Source: Pluralibacter gergoviae ATCC 33028 = NBRC 105706
Lineage (GTDB): Bacteria > Pseudomonadota > Gammaproteobacteria > Enterobacterales > Enterobacteriaceae
Assembly (NCBI RefSeq): GCF_001598855.1
Contig: NZ_BCZS01000001.1
Coordinates: 372,001 to 436,000, forward strand
Length of the DNA: 64,000 nt
Direction: 5' to 3'
Part shown: positions 1 through 9,484 of the stretch, one piece after another
How positions within the stretch are numbered: position 1 is the stretch's first letter
Layout of the letters: every line of letters starts with the position of its first letter
Notes under the pieces: model-generated
Told to the model about the DNA's origin: nothing
What the model saw: only the letters and a program-made list of their open reading frames with translations
The model's database searches: none
Made by a program: the position numbers and the translations under genes

Positions 1-412
1 AAGAACTTTCAGCGCAGAGTTTACTCAACTGGTCGTTGACCAGAACTACACTGTGGCAGATGTAGACGCGCTATGGATGTCGGCCTTTCCACAATGATGC
101 GATGGGTTAAGCAATTACGTTATGTGCGGCAGGGAATAACACCAAAAGTCTTCCCCGTTCCCCGGAACAAATTGAAATGCGTGAGCTCAGGAAAAAACTA
201 CAACGTCTTGAAATAGAAAATGAAATATAAAAAAAGCTACCGCGCTTTTGATGTCAGACTCCTTGGACAGTTCTCGATAATCGGCAAACTCACGGCGCGT
301 TATCCTGTAGCCAATTCCTGCCATGTGTTAGGGGTTCATCGGAGCAGCTACAAATACTGGAAAAATCATCCTGAAAAGCCAGACGGCAGACGGGCTGTAT
401 TACGCAGCTAGG
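1..412 (+). mobile_element. IS911-like (IS3 family) remnant, truncated at both ends
   Basis: The translated pieces match the IS911 transposase in order. The end of OrfA is seen at 73-118 ([16 protein letters not shown]) and further down around 185-230, where the leucine-rich region is interrupted by small deletions. The start of OrfB is seen near 290-410 ([16 protein letters not shown], then RRAVLRS followed by a stop). The frame is broken several times, the OrfB catalytic DDE domain is absent and no terminal inverted repeat is visible. The element is dead and is also cut by the window start. The family assignment is from recalled IS911 protein sequence. Confidence 0.8.
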
Positions 413-485
413 TAACTTGTAATGGCTCAATAATACCGGCACTTCAATAGTCTGCTAATGTAACAACAGTAAATTATTGAGGTAA

Positions 486-803
486 GTGACCTTTACTCAG
501 CGTAATCAGACGATGTGCAGTTTCTCTCCCGAATTGAAACTGGAAGCCGTTGAACAGGTTGTTAAGCATCAGCTGCGTGCCGTGGATATCGGATGCCACT
601 CTGCTGCGCAAATGGATACGGCAGTACAAATCAGGGCTTCAGGGAGAAACGTCGAATGGCGCTGCCTGACACCGGAGCAGCGAAAAATTCAGTCACTTCG
701 GGCTCAGGTTAAGCGCCTGGAAATGGAGAAAGAGATACTAAAGCATGCGGCCGTGCTGATGAGCGAACTCCCGACTAAATTTGTGCGCTAATCACACGGC
801 TGA
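486..803 (+). mobile_element. OrfA remnant of a second IS3-family element, with two frameshifts
   Basis: A GTG-started frame runs from 486 to 791 and ends in a leucine-zipper typical of IS3-family OrfA (RAQVKRLEMEKEILKHAA, then LMSE). The middle is out of frame. From about 592 to 664 the conserved helix-turn-helix part (LLRKWIRQYKSGLQGET) reads in the +1 frame, and the original frame resumes at about 666. This is therefore a pseudogene kept open by compensating shifts. It differs from the IS911 remnant to its left. No OrfB follows, because the next remnant begins at 812 in the opposite orientation. Confidence 0.7.
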
Positions 804-811
804 GGAGACAG

Positions 812-1560
812 TAATCCTACCCACGTTATGTTGTGTGGACACAGCCCTAAGCGAGATTCAGGTTTTCAAATTGTTCCAGGCTGAGACTCCCGGAGGCACT
901 GTGGCGACGCCAGCGACTGTAATCATAATCGATATAATTAAACACCGTCGTTCGCATTATTTCCCAGCTGCTAAGCGTTTCCCGTAGATACATTCCACCT
1001 ACAGCGAATGAACGAATCTTTCTACGCAGGCATTGTCATAACAACAACCTTTAGCGCTCATGCTTCCGCGCAGATTGTGCCGCTTCAGTGGGTCAGTCCT
1101 GATAATTCACTCGACAGTACTGGCCTCAAGGTCAATGTGGACAATGACATTTTCCGGGAGCTTTCGTCACCAGAGTGCTATTTCCAGTGGATCACAGGCA
1201 AGCTGTGCCGTCATCCGTGATGGCACTGACCAGCTGATTGCCGTACGAGACCGCAATAACTACTGCCAGATACAACCAGCCTTCATCAGTGCGAAGATAC
1301 GTGATATCGCCCGCCCACTTCTGGTTCGGGCCGCTGGGGATGAAGTCCTGCCTCAGCAAATTTTCTGATACCGGCAGGCTATGCTCACGGTAGCTGACTG
1401 GGCTGAATTCGAGGCTGGCTTTCGCCCGGAATTCCTGACGCTCCAGACTGGTCGGCACCGTTTTGACACAGACGTCTGCCTATGGTCGCGCTGCTGACAA
1501 AATTGTTTACGCGGATTCAACAACGTACGGCGTCCACGCCAGGTATACTAGCCGTTGCGG
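812..1560 (-). mobile_element. IS3-like element remnant (OrfB end plus terminal repeat), inverted
   Basis: Read on the minus strand, the region encodes pieces of the IS3 OrfB transposase. NPRKQFCQQRD lies near 1500-1540, [20 protein letters not shown] then [17 protein letters not shown] at 1250-1380, and the C-terminus [16 protein letters not shown] then EQFENLNLA with its stop at 847-849. Frameshifts and a stop replacing a Trp (near 1547) make it inactive. The sequence starting at 812 (TAATCCTACCCACGTT) resembles the IS3 terminal repeat, so one end of the element is probably preserved there and abuts the preceding remnant. Confidence 0.78.
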
Positions 1561-1711
1561 GTAACGAACTGTGCTTAATAATGAAGTGCGGATTTAATCT
1601 TAACCTGATGGAATTGGGATGCAATTACATATACTCATATGAAAAAGTTTAATAAAAATAGATATGCAATGGTTTTATTATTGCAGCTATAATATGGCTT
1701 GAATAAATGGA

Positions 1712-1729
1712 GCCCTCATTGTTGAGGGC
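1712..1729 (-). terminator. Hairpin downstream of the secreted-protein gene
   Basis: GCCCTCA pairs with TGAGGGC around a 4-base loop, just past the stop codon of the minus-strand gene at 1739. The T-rich tail on the minus strand is weak (TCCATTTATTC). It is a terminator candidate, not certain. Confidence 0.45.
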
Positions 1730-1738
1730 ATTAATTAA

Positions 1739-2974
1739 TCACAAAATAAACCATTTGTTTTCTGTAAAAACAATATTCATTTTTTTTTCATTTGTTTTTT
1801 GTTGTATAATATCAGCTTTACTTAAAAAAAGTATTTTACCTAGGCCTATATTGTTGACTTCTATAGTATAACCATCTGCTAGATTATTAGTGTCGGGTAA
1901 CTCTAGCGAAATATTGGAGGGTGAATTGACTATATACCTATAATAGGAGTCAGATAGTTTTGTAGATTCATTTATAATTTTTGTTTTAAATGATATCTTC
2001 ATTACTTGTCCACTCGGAGAAATTTGTGCTGTTATTCGCTCGTTGCTACGCCATACGATTGAGCTATTTTTATTCTTACCCTCAAATGTTAGACCTGATA
2101 GCGATGATGAGTTTTCATAAAAACCGGTTTTAGTACTATTTATCTTAGAGTTTCCGGCACTATAGAAGTTTGCAATTTTTGCACCATTTGAGGAGAATCC
2201 TAACTGCCATTGTTGCCTTTTACCTGAAGTCGCTGATCTGGCGAGATATGCAGCTGTTCCTCCATATTGAGATATCGGCAATATAACAGTGTCAATTCCA
2301 TTTACTTCATTTGGATTTTCATTATTGTTATTTACAATACCATTCTCCTGTACTACACCTGATCTCGCTCGGCCTTCTTTCGCTAAGAATAAATTGAAGT
2401 TTGTTGACCATACTTTTGATATAGGGTTTAGTAGTATTGCTGTATTGTTTTCTGGGGTTCCTAGTTTTTGAGTTTTTAAATTTACCCAGCCAGATGTTGT
2501 TATTTTGTTTCCTTTAATTGAAATAATAAATGCTGACCACTTTTCAACGCCTATCGTATCAATAATCATACCTGGATGAATAAAACTTCCAATTATTTCT
2601 GGTGATTTTACTGATGTCGGTGTAAAAATTGTTTTTTCTATTTTTTCCCAATTATTAAAGGGAAGTGAAGTATTGTCAGCGTATAAACCTACAGAGTCTC
2701 TACTTTTATAGCTTGATAAAGATTTAGTATAGTTGAAGCCATTGATGGGGTATTCTAAAAGATTCAAGTTAGTGGTATTAGCTCTGACAGCAACCGCAAC
2801 AGCATTTGCTCTCATGCCATAAGTATTTCTAGCAGCATAAATACCACTCGCATAAATGTTTTTGGGAGAGTTAAACTCAATTTTACCTAATACATTTGTT
2901 TTCTCGGTTTCACATGATGCAAAAAATGGAAAAGAAGATGCGATAGCAAATAAAACAATCAGAGTTAATTTCAT
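1739..2974 (-). CDS. Putative secreted/lipoprotein of unknown function beside the capsule polymerase
   Basis: I do not recognise this 411-residue protein. The start at 2974 is chosen because it follows an AAAGGG ribosome site and opens a clear signal peptide (MKLTLIVLFAIASSFPFFAS followed by Cys). The Cys is in a poor but possible lipobox (FASC). The mature part is rich in Asn, Ser, Thr and Gly with short alternating strands. Its C-terminus (NISLELPDTNNLADGYTIEV) resembles the beta-structured ends of phage tail-fibre and exopolysaccharide-associated proteins. The gene is very AT-rich, like the adjoining wzy, and is divergent from it with only about 80 bp between starts. A role in binding or processing the polysaccharide is inference only. 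An in-frame start at 3022 is less likely. Confidence 0.6.
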   Translation of the reverse strand: MKLTLIVLFAIASSFPFFASCETEKTNVLGKIEFNSPKNIYASGIYAARNTYGMRANAVAVAVRANTTNLNLLEYPINGFNYTKSLSSYKSRDSVGLYADNTSLPFNNWEKIEKTIFTPTSVKSPEIIGSFIHPGMIIDTIGVEKWSAFIISIKGNKITTSGWVNLKTQKLGTPENNTAILLNPISKVWSTNFNLFLAKEGRARSGVVQENGIVNNNNENPNEVNGIDTVILPISQYGGTAAYLARSATSGKRQQWQLGFSSNGAKIANFYSAGNSKINSTKTGFYENSSSLSGLTFEGKNKNSSIVWRSNERITAQISPSGQVMKISFKTKIINESTKLSDSYYRYIVNSPSNISLELPDTNNLADGYTIEVNNIGLGKILFLSKADIIQQKTNEKKMNIVFTENKWFIL

Positions 2975-3056
2975 AATGGGACCCTTTACACAATAATGTT
3001 TAATAGCATATATCATTAGCACAATTAAATGTCAATAAGAATAGAGACTAGAATTA

Positions 3057-4316
3057 ATGAATTCACTCGTAAATAAATGCACACATGCATCAGCATTGAT
3101 TTTTATCTGTCTGATAGTCATCCTTCCATCAGGAAGTATAGGTAGTATAAACGTTAAGGTTCTATCGATGACCTTCTTATTGTTATCTCTTATTATGTCC
3201 TTGATTTTAAAAAAGCATATAAGAATGAAAACACTCAAATTAGTTTCAATAACATGTTTTGCTATGGTGTTGATTCTTTTTGAATATTATAGCTCAAGCT
3301 CTTTAGCTACTCAGAAAGGCTACAGGGATATAGAGTCATTTCTTTTTTTTACTTATTTTGTTTCTACTCTAGTAATTATTGTGCTAATTCTTGAAGAGTT
3401 TATATCCAAACATTTTCTTTTAGGCGTGATTTTCTACGCTTCGTTATTGTACTCAGGAATTAAATTGGTGGCGACTGTATGTGCTGCTTTAGGTTTTATT
3501 TCCATGGCGTCAATTTCTGATTTCGTTTTGTTAAGTTTTGGTGTTCAGCCTATGTTGTTCCCAATAACCGAATATTTTAGTCGTTTACAGTTGGCTAACG
3601 ATTATATAATTTGTTTTTGTTTATTTTTTACAATAGTCAGACCGGATCTTTTCTCCTTTACTTCCAAGAAATTCTTCGTAATTGGAATGCTATTGTTGTT
3701 CATTTGCGTAATCATATCATTCTCTAGATTTATGCTTCTGCTTTTATTGTGTTCTTTGATCTTGAAATTAATAAGAATTAAATCGATTAGCGTGAGTGGT
3801 TTTATTGCTTTTGTTTTTTTTATATTGTTAGTTACTTCTCTATATTACGTGAATTTCGAGCAGGTAAATAATGCAATTGAGTTAAGGTTCTCCTCATCTG
3901 GTGTTAATCAGCACTCAGATGCAACTAGGGATTTCCAAGTTACATGCCTTAGCAAATCTATAGATAAATCACCATTTCTCGGTGTTGGTGGGTTTGGTGA
4001 TTATTCTGTTTTGTGTCCAGGTCCAATTAATGCAGAGTTTTCTTATGAAGTACAATATTTGGGTTTTATATATAGATTTGGATTTATACCAACATTGCTT
4101 TTTATGTTAATTTATTTTTTCCAGTTTAGCATGTCTATAGAAGGCTGGCTCTTCTCAAAATATAATATTCCATCATTCATAGCAATGTTGACTTGGATGA
4201 TGGTTGGATTTTTTAATCCATATCTTATTAGTGCTTTCGCTTCAGTGATAGTTGCTTTATGCATGAGTTGCTCAGGGGGATATAAGCTCATAAAAAAACC
4301 TTTTGATCTTTCATAG
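3057..4316 (+). CDS. wzy: Wzy-type polysaccharide polymerase (O-antigen ligase/polymerase family), first locus
   Basis: This is a 419-residue inner-membrane protein with about ten hydrophobic helices. The large periplasmic loop before the last helices carries features common in the Wzy/WaaL superfamily. Those seen here are ISFSRFMLLLLL around residue 220, SPFLGVGGFGDYS near 305 and an EVQYLGFIYRFG segment near 335. Wzy joins lipid-linked repeat units at the periplasmic face. It is followed by a Wzx flippase, which fits a Wzx/Wzy-dependent polysaccharide cluster whose glycosyltransferases lie left of this window. The gene is strongly AT-rich. Wzy sequences are too divergent to infer the sugar linkage, and WaaL is a less likely alternative because ligases normally sit in the waa locus. 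Confidence 0.8.
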   Translation: MNSLVNKCTHASALIFICLIVILPSGSIGSINVKVLSMTFLLLSLIMSLILKKHIRMKTLKLVSITCFAMVLILFEYYSSSSLATQKGYRDIESFLFFTYFVSTLVIIVLILEEFISKHFLLGVIFYASLLYSGIKLVATVCAALGFISMASISDFVLLSFGVQPMLFPITEYFSRLQLANDYIICFCLFFTIVRPDLFSFTSKKFFVIGMLLLFICVIISFSRFMLLLLLCSLILKLIRIKSISVSGFIAFVFFILLVTSLYYVNFEQVNNAIELRFSSSGVNQHSDATRDFQVTCLSKSIDKSPFLGVGGFGDYSVLCPGPINAEFSYEVQYLGFIYRFGFIPTLLFMLIYFFQFSMSIEGWLFSKYNIPSFIAMLTWMMVGFFNPYLISAFASVIVALCMSCSGGYKLIKKPFDLS

Positions 4317-4498
4317 GTAAGTAATTAAATGTGTAATACAATTAGACGAAAATGCTAAAGGTTGGTGGTCTTTGTTAACTATATATGAAATAAGCTAATA
4401 ATTAAAATGTAAAACTCTATACTTAATTTTTATTGCCTGATATTTTTAATTTTTTACTTGCGATAAAAAATTAATTAGATTTTTGTTAAGGAGTCGAG

Positions 4499-5749
4499 TT
4501 GAAGAAAATAATACTTTCCAATTCGCTTTGGATGATGAGTGAGAAATTAATTTCAATATTTGGCCTTGTTTTTGTCACTTCATTTGTAGCGAAGTACGTT
4601 GGTCCTGGTGTATTTGGTACAATTGCGTTAGCCATGTCTACATTTCAGCTTGTGCAATTGGTTTCACTTATGGGAACAGATATTCTCATTTTTAAGAGAA
4701 TAAGCAGAAATAAGAAATCTGGCGTTAATCTAATTAATATAACATTCCCAATTAGATGCTTTGTTTATGTTTTTTTATCAATTCCGATTTTGGTTTATTT
4801 CTCATTTGATTCTGACTGGTTAGTGATTTTTTTCTTGATTGCAGCATTTGCTGCATGTTTTATACAGTCGCTCGATGTGTATTCTATTTTCTATGACGCT
4901 ACACTTAACTCTAAAGTAAATACTTTTGTTAACGCATTTGGCTTGGTTATTTCTCTGGTTCTGAGATGGTTGATTGCTGCACTTGAACTTGATCCTGTTT
5001 TACTATGTATTCCAATTGTGTTGACGCCTCTAGTTCCCTTTATGATTCGCTATCTTTATTTTATAAAGAAGAATACACAATCGACTATACCAAGGAGACA
5101 TCGTAAAAAATATTATAAGTATATAATTGGTGCTGGCTCTTCATTTGTTATTGCGTCAATTTCAGTAGCAATATATACTCGCCTTTCATTGCTGATGTTA
5201 GGTGCCTATGATGGCGCAACTGCTGCAGGTATTTATTCTGTAGCTGCGACATTAGCAACTTCTTGGATTTTTATTCATAACTCATTAATAACGTCCTCTC
5301 TTCCATCTATTTTTTCAGAAAACAATGATGCATTAGCTTTGATAAAAACAGCTAAGTTGAATGTCGTTATTCTCGTAACATCGATACCAATTATTTTGGG
5401 ATTCTTTATCTTAGGTAAGTGGTTTATTGGTTTTTTTTACGGTGTAGAATATTTAGCATCATATGATGCTCTTTTAATTCTTAACTTTGCTGCAGTATTA
5501 GCTTCACTTGGTACCATTTCAGCAAGATTTATTGCGAAATATTCTGGTTATACTTTTCTTTCAATTAAAATGTGTTTAGTTGCAGTTTTTAGCCTCGGAA
5601 TTAATTTGATTCTTATCAAGGAGTATCATATAGTAGGCGCTTCCATAGCTAGTGTTCTAACGCAGTTTGTTTCTCTGACAGTATTCAATTACCCTTTTAA
5701 AAATGGGATTGTGTTTAAACTCCATTGTAGGACATTTTATTTTAGATAA
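4499..5749 (+). CDS. wzx: Wzx-type polysaccharide repeat-unit flippase, first locus
   Basis: This is a 416-residue protein of the MOP/PST superfamily with roughly twelve transmembrane helices and a typical N-terminus (LSNSLWMMSEKLISIFGLVF). The TTG start at 4499 is supported by an AAGGAG site a few bases upstream, and there is no better ATG nearby. Wzx flips undecaprenyl-pyrophosphate-linked repeat units to the periplasm for polymerisation by Wzy. It lies 180 bp after wzy and 165 bp before rmlB. It is AT-rich like wzy, unlike the rml genes that follow. A second unrelated flippase gene is present at 13167. Confidence 0.85.
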   Translation: MKKIILSNSLWMMSEKLISIFGLVFVTSFVAKYVGPGVFGTIALAMSTFQLVQLVSLMGTDILIFKRISRNKKSGVNLINITFPIRCFVYVFLSIPILVYFSFDSDWLVIFFLIAAFAACFIQSLDVYSIFYDATLNSKVNTFVNAFGLVISLVLRWLIAALELDPVLLCIPIVLTPLVPFMIRYLYFIKKNTQSTIPRRHRKKYYKYIIGAGSSFVIASISVAIYTRLSLLMLGAYDGATAAGIYSVAATLATSWIFIHNSLITSSLPSIFSENNDALALIKTAKLNVVILVTSIPIILGFFILGKWFIGFFYGVEYLASYDALLILNFAAVLASLGTISARFIAKYSGYTFLSIKMCLVAVFSLGINLILIKEYHIVGASIASVLTQFVSLTVFNYPFKNGIVFKLHCRTFYFR

Positions 5750-5915
5750 TAATTTTATATTTTATTATTAATGCTCGCGAATACTTATAATTTTATTTAT
5801 TGATGATAGTAATGGGGGGCTTAGTGACATAAAATATTGAACTAATTTTATTGTTAGATGTTTCATTGTTATTGATTTTTTAAATAGCACTATCTTGATA
5901 AAAAGGTAAGTATAC

Positions 5916-6980
5916 ATGAATATTTTGGTAACTGGTGGCGCCGGCTTCATCGGCTCAGCTGTTGTTCGTAATATTATTGATAAAACCGCCAACACGGTGC
6001 GTGTGGTAGACTGCTTGACCTACGCAGGCAATCTCGAATCCCTGTCCTCTGTTTCATCCAACGAACGGTACTCATTCTCTCGTACCAACATTACCAATGC
6101 TGTTGCGGTTGCAGAACAACTCCGTGATTTTCAGCCGGACATCGTTATGCACTTGGCGGCCGAAAGCCATGTTGATCGCTCTATCGACGGGCCTACCGCT
6201 TTTATCCAGACTAACCTTATTGGTACATTTACCCTGCTGGAAGCATCCCGTCAGTACTACATGACCCTAGATGCGGATCGTAAAAAGACATTCCGCTTCC
6301 ATCATATCTCTACCGATGAGGTTTACGGAGATCTTCATGGTACAGATGACCTCTTTACTGAAGAAACCCCCTATGCACCCAGTAGCCCGTACTCTGCATC
6401 TAAAGCTGGCAGTGACCACCTTGTCCGTGCCTGGAACCGTACCTATGGTCTCCCGGTAGTTGTAACCAACTGTTCAAACAACTACGGCCCTTATCACTTC
6501 CCGGAGAAACTAATCCCGCTGACGATTCTAAACGCATTGTCAGGTAAGCCCCTGCCTGTGTACGGAAACGGTGAGCAGGTTCGCGACTGGTTGTATGTAG
6601 AAGATCACGCCAGGGCGCTCTACAAAGTGGCCACTGAGGGTAAGAATGGCGAGACCTACAATATTGGCGGTCATAATGAGCGGAAAAATATTGACGTGGT
6701 TAAAACTATTTGCGCCATTCTCGATAAGGTGGTTGATAACAAACCAAACGGGATTACGCAGTTTGCCGATCTCATTACCTTCGTGACAGACAGACCGGGG
6801 CACGATCTGCGCTACGCGATTGACGCTACAAAAATTCAGCGCGAGCTGGGCTGGGTACCGGAGGAGACGTTTGAAAGCGGTATCGAAAAAACGGTACACT
6901 GGTATCTCAATAACCAGACCTGGTGGCAGCGTGTTCTCGATGGTTCTTATGCCGGTGAGCGTCTGGGTCTGAATAAGTAA
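5916..6980 (+). CDS. rmlB: dTDP-glucose 4,6-dehydratase
   Basis: RmlB catalyses the second step of dTDP-L-rhamnose synthesis. The 354-residue protein has the NAD-binding motif TGGAGFIGS at residues 6-14, the active-site segment [10 protein letters not shown] and the SDR YxxxK pair in [10 protein letters not shown] near residue 159. It is a full-length member of the family. It heads the rmlBADC operon, with 11 bp to rmlA. Base composition is nearer the chromosome than the AT-rich wzy/wzx to the left, as is common for these conserved precursor genes. Product use by both flanking polysaccharide loci is inference. Confidence 0.96.
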   Translation: MNILVTGGAGFIGSAVVRNIIDKTANTVRVVDCLTYAGNLESLSSVSSNERYSFSRTNITNAVAVAEQLRDFQPDIVMHLAAESHVDRSIDGPTAFIQTNLIGTFTLLEASRQYYMTLDADRKKTFRFHHISTDEVYGDLHGTDDLFTEETPYAPSSPYSASKAGSDHLVRAWNRTYGLPVVVTNCSNNYGPYHFPEKLIPLTILNALSGKPLPVYGNGEQVRDWLYVEDHARALYKVATEGKNGETYNIGGHNERKNIDVVKTICAILDKVVDNKPNGITQFADLITFVTDRPGHDLRYAIDATKIQRELGWVPEETFESGIEKTVHWYLNNQTWWQRVLDGSYAGERLGLNK

Positions 6981-6991
6981 TACAAGGAATA

Positions 6992-7867
6992 ATGAATATG
7001 AAAGGTATTGTTCTCGCTGGTGGCTCAGGCACGCGTCTTTATCCCATCACCCTGGGCGTCTCCAAGCAGCTGCTACCTATTTATGACAAACCGATGATTT
7101 ACTATCCGGTCTCTGTGCTGATGTTAGCTGGTATTAAAGATATTTTAATTATCACGACCCCGGAAGATATGCCTGCCTTTCAGCGCCTGATGGGAGATGG
7201 TTCGCAATTTGGAGTCAACTTCTCTTATGCCATCCAGCCTTCGCCAGATGGCCTGGCACAGGCGTTCATTATTGGAGAGAAGTTTATTGGTAATGATTCC
7301 TGTGCATTAGTACTGGGCGACAATATTTACTTTGGTCAAAGTTTTGGTAAAAAACTTGATGCTGCTGCAGCTAAGCAAACGGGCGCAACGGTATTTGGCT
7401 ATCAGGTACTCGATCCTCAGCGCTTTGGCGTTGTTGATTTCGATGAAAACTTTAAAGCGCTATCCATTGAAGAGAAACCGCTGAAGCCGAAGTCCGACTG
7501 GGCCGTCACCGGTCTCTATTTCTATGATAAAGACGTTGTCTCGATGGCGAAGGAAGTCCGTCCTTCTGAACGAGGAGAACTCGAAATCACCACGCTTAAC
7601 CAGATGTATCTCGAGCGTGGCGATCTTCATGTCGAACTTCTGGGGCGCGGTTTTGCCTGGCTTGATACCGGCACTCACGATAGCCTGATTGAGGCTTCGC
7701 AGTTTATTCACACCATCGAAAAGCGTCAGGGGATGAAGATCGCCTGCCTGGAAGAGATAGCTTACCGCAATAAGTGGCTGTCTGCGGAAGGTGTTGCTAC
7801 TCAGGCTGAACGCTTGAGGAAAACGGAATATGGCGCGTATCTGAAGCGTTTGCTGAATGAATATTAA
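6992..7867 (+). CDS. rmlA: Glucose-1-phosphate thymidylyltransferase
   Basis: RmlA makes dTDP-glucose from glucose-1-phosphate and dTTP, the first step towards dTDP-rhamnose. The 291-residue protein opens with the nucleotidyltransferase signature [13 protein letters not shown] and the conserved [27 protein letters not shown] is the substrate and metal site. ATG 6992 and ATG 6998 are both possible after an AAGGA site, and the second gives better spacing. It is the second gene of rmlBADC. Confidence 0.96.
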   Translation: MNMKGIVLAGGSGTRLYPITLGVSKQLLPIYDKPMIYYPVSVLMLAGIKDILIITTPEDMPAFQRLMGDGSQFGVNFSYAIQPSPDGLAQAFIIGEKFIGNDSCALVLGDNIYFGQSFGKKLDAAAAKQTGATVFGYQVLDPQRFGVVDFDENFKALSIEEKPLKPKSDWAVTGLYFYDKDVVSMAKEVRPSERGELEITTLNQMYLERGDLHVELLGRGFAWLDTGTHDSLIEASQFIHTIEKRQGMKIACLEEIAYRNKWLSAEGVATQAERLRKTEYGAYLKRLLNEY

Positions 7868-7885
7868 GCACGAAGGTTGCATTCA

Positions 7886-8776
7886 ATGAAAATTCTGCTG
7901 ATTGGAAAGAATGGCCAGGTGGGTTGGGAGTTGCAACGCGCCCTCTCTACCCTTGGCCAGGTTGTTGCTGTTGACTATTTCGATAAAGACCTCTGCGGGG
8001 ATTTAACCAATCTTGAAGGTATTGCGCAGACAGTCCGCACTGTAAAACCCGATGTTGTAGTCAATGCCGCAGCGCACACGGCAGTGGATAAGGCAGAGAG
8101 TGAGCGTGAGTTATCGGAACTGCTTAACGAGCAAGGCGTCGCCGTGCTTGCTGCCGAGTCTGCAAAACTTGACGCTTTAATGGTGCATTACTCGACTGAT
8201 TATGTTTTTGATGGACTGGGGAGCCACTATCGTCATGAAGATGAGGCTACCGGCCCGCTTAACGTTTATGGCGAAACTAAACGTGCCGGTGAACTGGCGC
8301 TGGAGCAACACAATCCTCGGCACCTGATTTTTCGCACCAGTTGGGTTTATGCTACGCGAGGGGCGAACTTTGCCAAAACTATGCTGCGACTCGCTGCTGA
8401 TAAAACATCTTTGTCGATCATTGACGACCAGTACGGTGCACCGACAGGTGCCGAGCTGCTGGCGGACTGCACGGCAATCGCTATTCGCCAGGAGATGCGC
8501 GACCGGGCTGTTGCAGGCACGTATCATCTAGTGGCCAGCGGAGAGACCAGCTGGTGCGACTATGCAAGGTTCGTTTTTGAGGTAGCCCGTAAGCATGGAG
8601 CAGAATTGGCTATCAAAGATGTTAAGGGGATCCCCACGACATCTTATCCGACGCCAGCTGCCCGTCCTCTGAACTCACGTCTTTCAAATACTAAGTTTCA
8701 GCGTACATTCGCAGTCACTTTGCCAGACTGGCGGCAAGGCGTAGAGCGGGTCGTTACTGAACTTCTGGGAAAATAA
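7886..8776 (+). CDS. rmlD: dTDP-4-dehydrorhamnose reductase
   Basis: RmlD performs the last reduction to dTDP-L-rhamnose. The protein is an extended SDR with the dinucleotide-binding motif GKNGQVGWEL at the N-terminus, the segment YSTDYVFDG and a catalytic YxxxK in NVYGETKRAGE. The ATG at 7886 is chosen because GAAGG at 7872-7876 is correctly spaced for it. An in-frame TTG at 7877 would lie directly on that site. That gives 296 residues, usual for the family. It sits 18 bp after rmlA. Confidence 0.95.
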   Translation: MKILLIGKNGQVGWELQRALSTLGQVVAVDYFDKDLCGDLTNLEGIAQTVRTVKPDVVVNAAAHTAVDKAESERELSELLNEQGVAVLAAESAKLDALMVHYSTDYVFDGLGSHYRHEDEATGPLNVYGETKRAGELALEQHNPRHLIFRTSWVYATRGANFAKTMLRLAADKTSLSIIDDQYGAPTGAELLADCTAIAIRQEMRDRAVAGTYHLVASGETSWCDYARFVFEVARKHGAELAIKDVKGIPTTSYPTPAARPLNSRLSNTKFQRTFAVTLPDWRQGVERVVTELLGK

Positions 8777-8790
8777 GCGAGTACAGGCGT

Positions 8791-9345
8791 ATGAACATCA
8801 TTAAAACCGATATACCGGATGTCCTAATTTTTGAGCCCCGCGTTTTTGGCGACGCGCGCGGTTTTTTCTTCGAAAGTTTCAGTAATAAATTTTTTAATGA
8901 GGCTGTGGGTCGTAGCGTAGAGTTTGTTCAGGATAATCATTCGCAATCACAGAAGGGCGTATTACGGGGCCTGCACTACCAGCTCGATCCGCACGCGCAA
9001 GGTAAACTGGTTCGCTGCGTCGAGGGAGAGGTGTTTGATGTCGCGGTTGATATTCGAAGCTCTTCTCCGACATTCGGAAAATGGGTAGGAGCCATTCTGA
9101 GCGCTGAAAATAAGCGCCAGCTTTGGATCCCGGAAGGCTTTGCCCACGGTTTTCTGGCTTTAAGTGACACTGTGCAGTTTGTGTATAAAGCGACTAATTA
9201 CTATGCCCCACAATCTGAGCGCAGCATCCTGTGGAATGATCCTGAGATTGGCATCTCATGGCCTGAGATTAATGAAGGTAAGCTCTCTTTATCTGATAAG
9301 GATCTGGCAGCTGTCAATCTGGCTGGTGCCGAAGTTTATAAATAA
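8791..9345 (+). CDS. rmlC: dTDP-4-dehydrorhamnose 3,5-epimerase
   Basis: RmlC is a cupin-fold epimerase acting before RmlD. The 184-residue length is typical. Seen motifs include FEPRVFGDARGFFFES near the start, the catalytic His region QDNHSQSQKGVLRGLHYQ, and WIPEGFAHGFLALSD. It ends the rmlBADC operon and is followed at once by a strong terminator. Order B-A-D-C is that found in Klebsiella-type clusters, unlike the B-D-A-C order common in E. coli O-antigen loci. Confidence 0.96.
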   Translation: MNIIKTDIPDVLIFEPRVFGDARGFFFESFSNKFFNEAVGRSVEFVQDNHSQSQKGVLRGLHYQLDPHAQGKLVRCVEGEVFDVAVDIRSSSPTFGKWVGAILSAENKRQLWIPEGFAHGFLALSDTVQFVYKATNYYAPQSERSILWNDPEIGISWPEINEGKLSLSDKDLAAVNLAGAEVYK

Positions 9346-9355
9346 CGTCATCAAT

Positions 9356-9381
9356 AAAGGCCCTGAGCGGGCCTTTATTTT
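9356..9381 (+). terminator. Rho-independent terminator after rmlC
   Basis: AAAGGCCC pairs perfectly with GGGCCTTT around a 5-base loop (TGAGC), followed by TATTTT. It lies 11 bp after the rmlC stop and separates rmlBADC from ugd. Confidence 0.88.
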
Positions 9382-9484
9382 CTGGTGTTATTCCCGACTT
9401 TAAATCCTGAAGGCTAAGCTTGTGCTATTTATGGATAAAGTCGGCCGCTTTGCACAATTTTTTAAATGAATAAAGCGCAATCAA

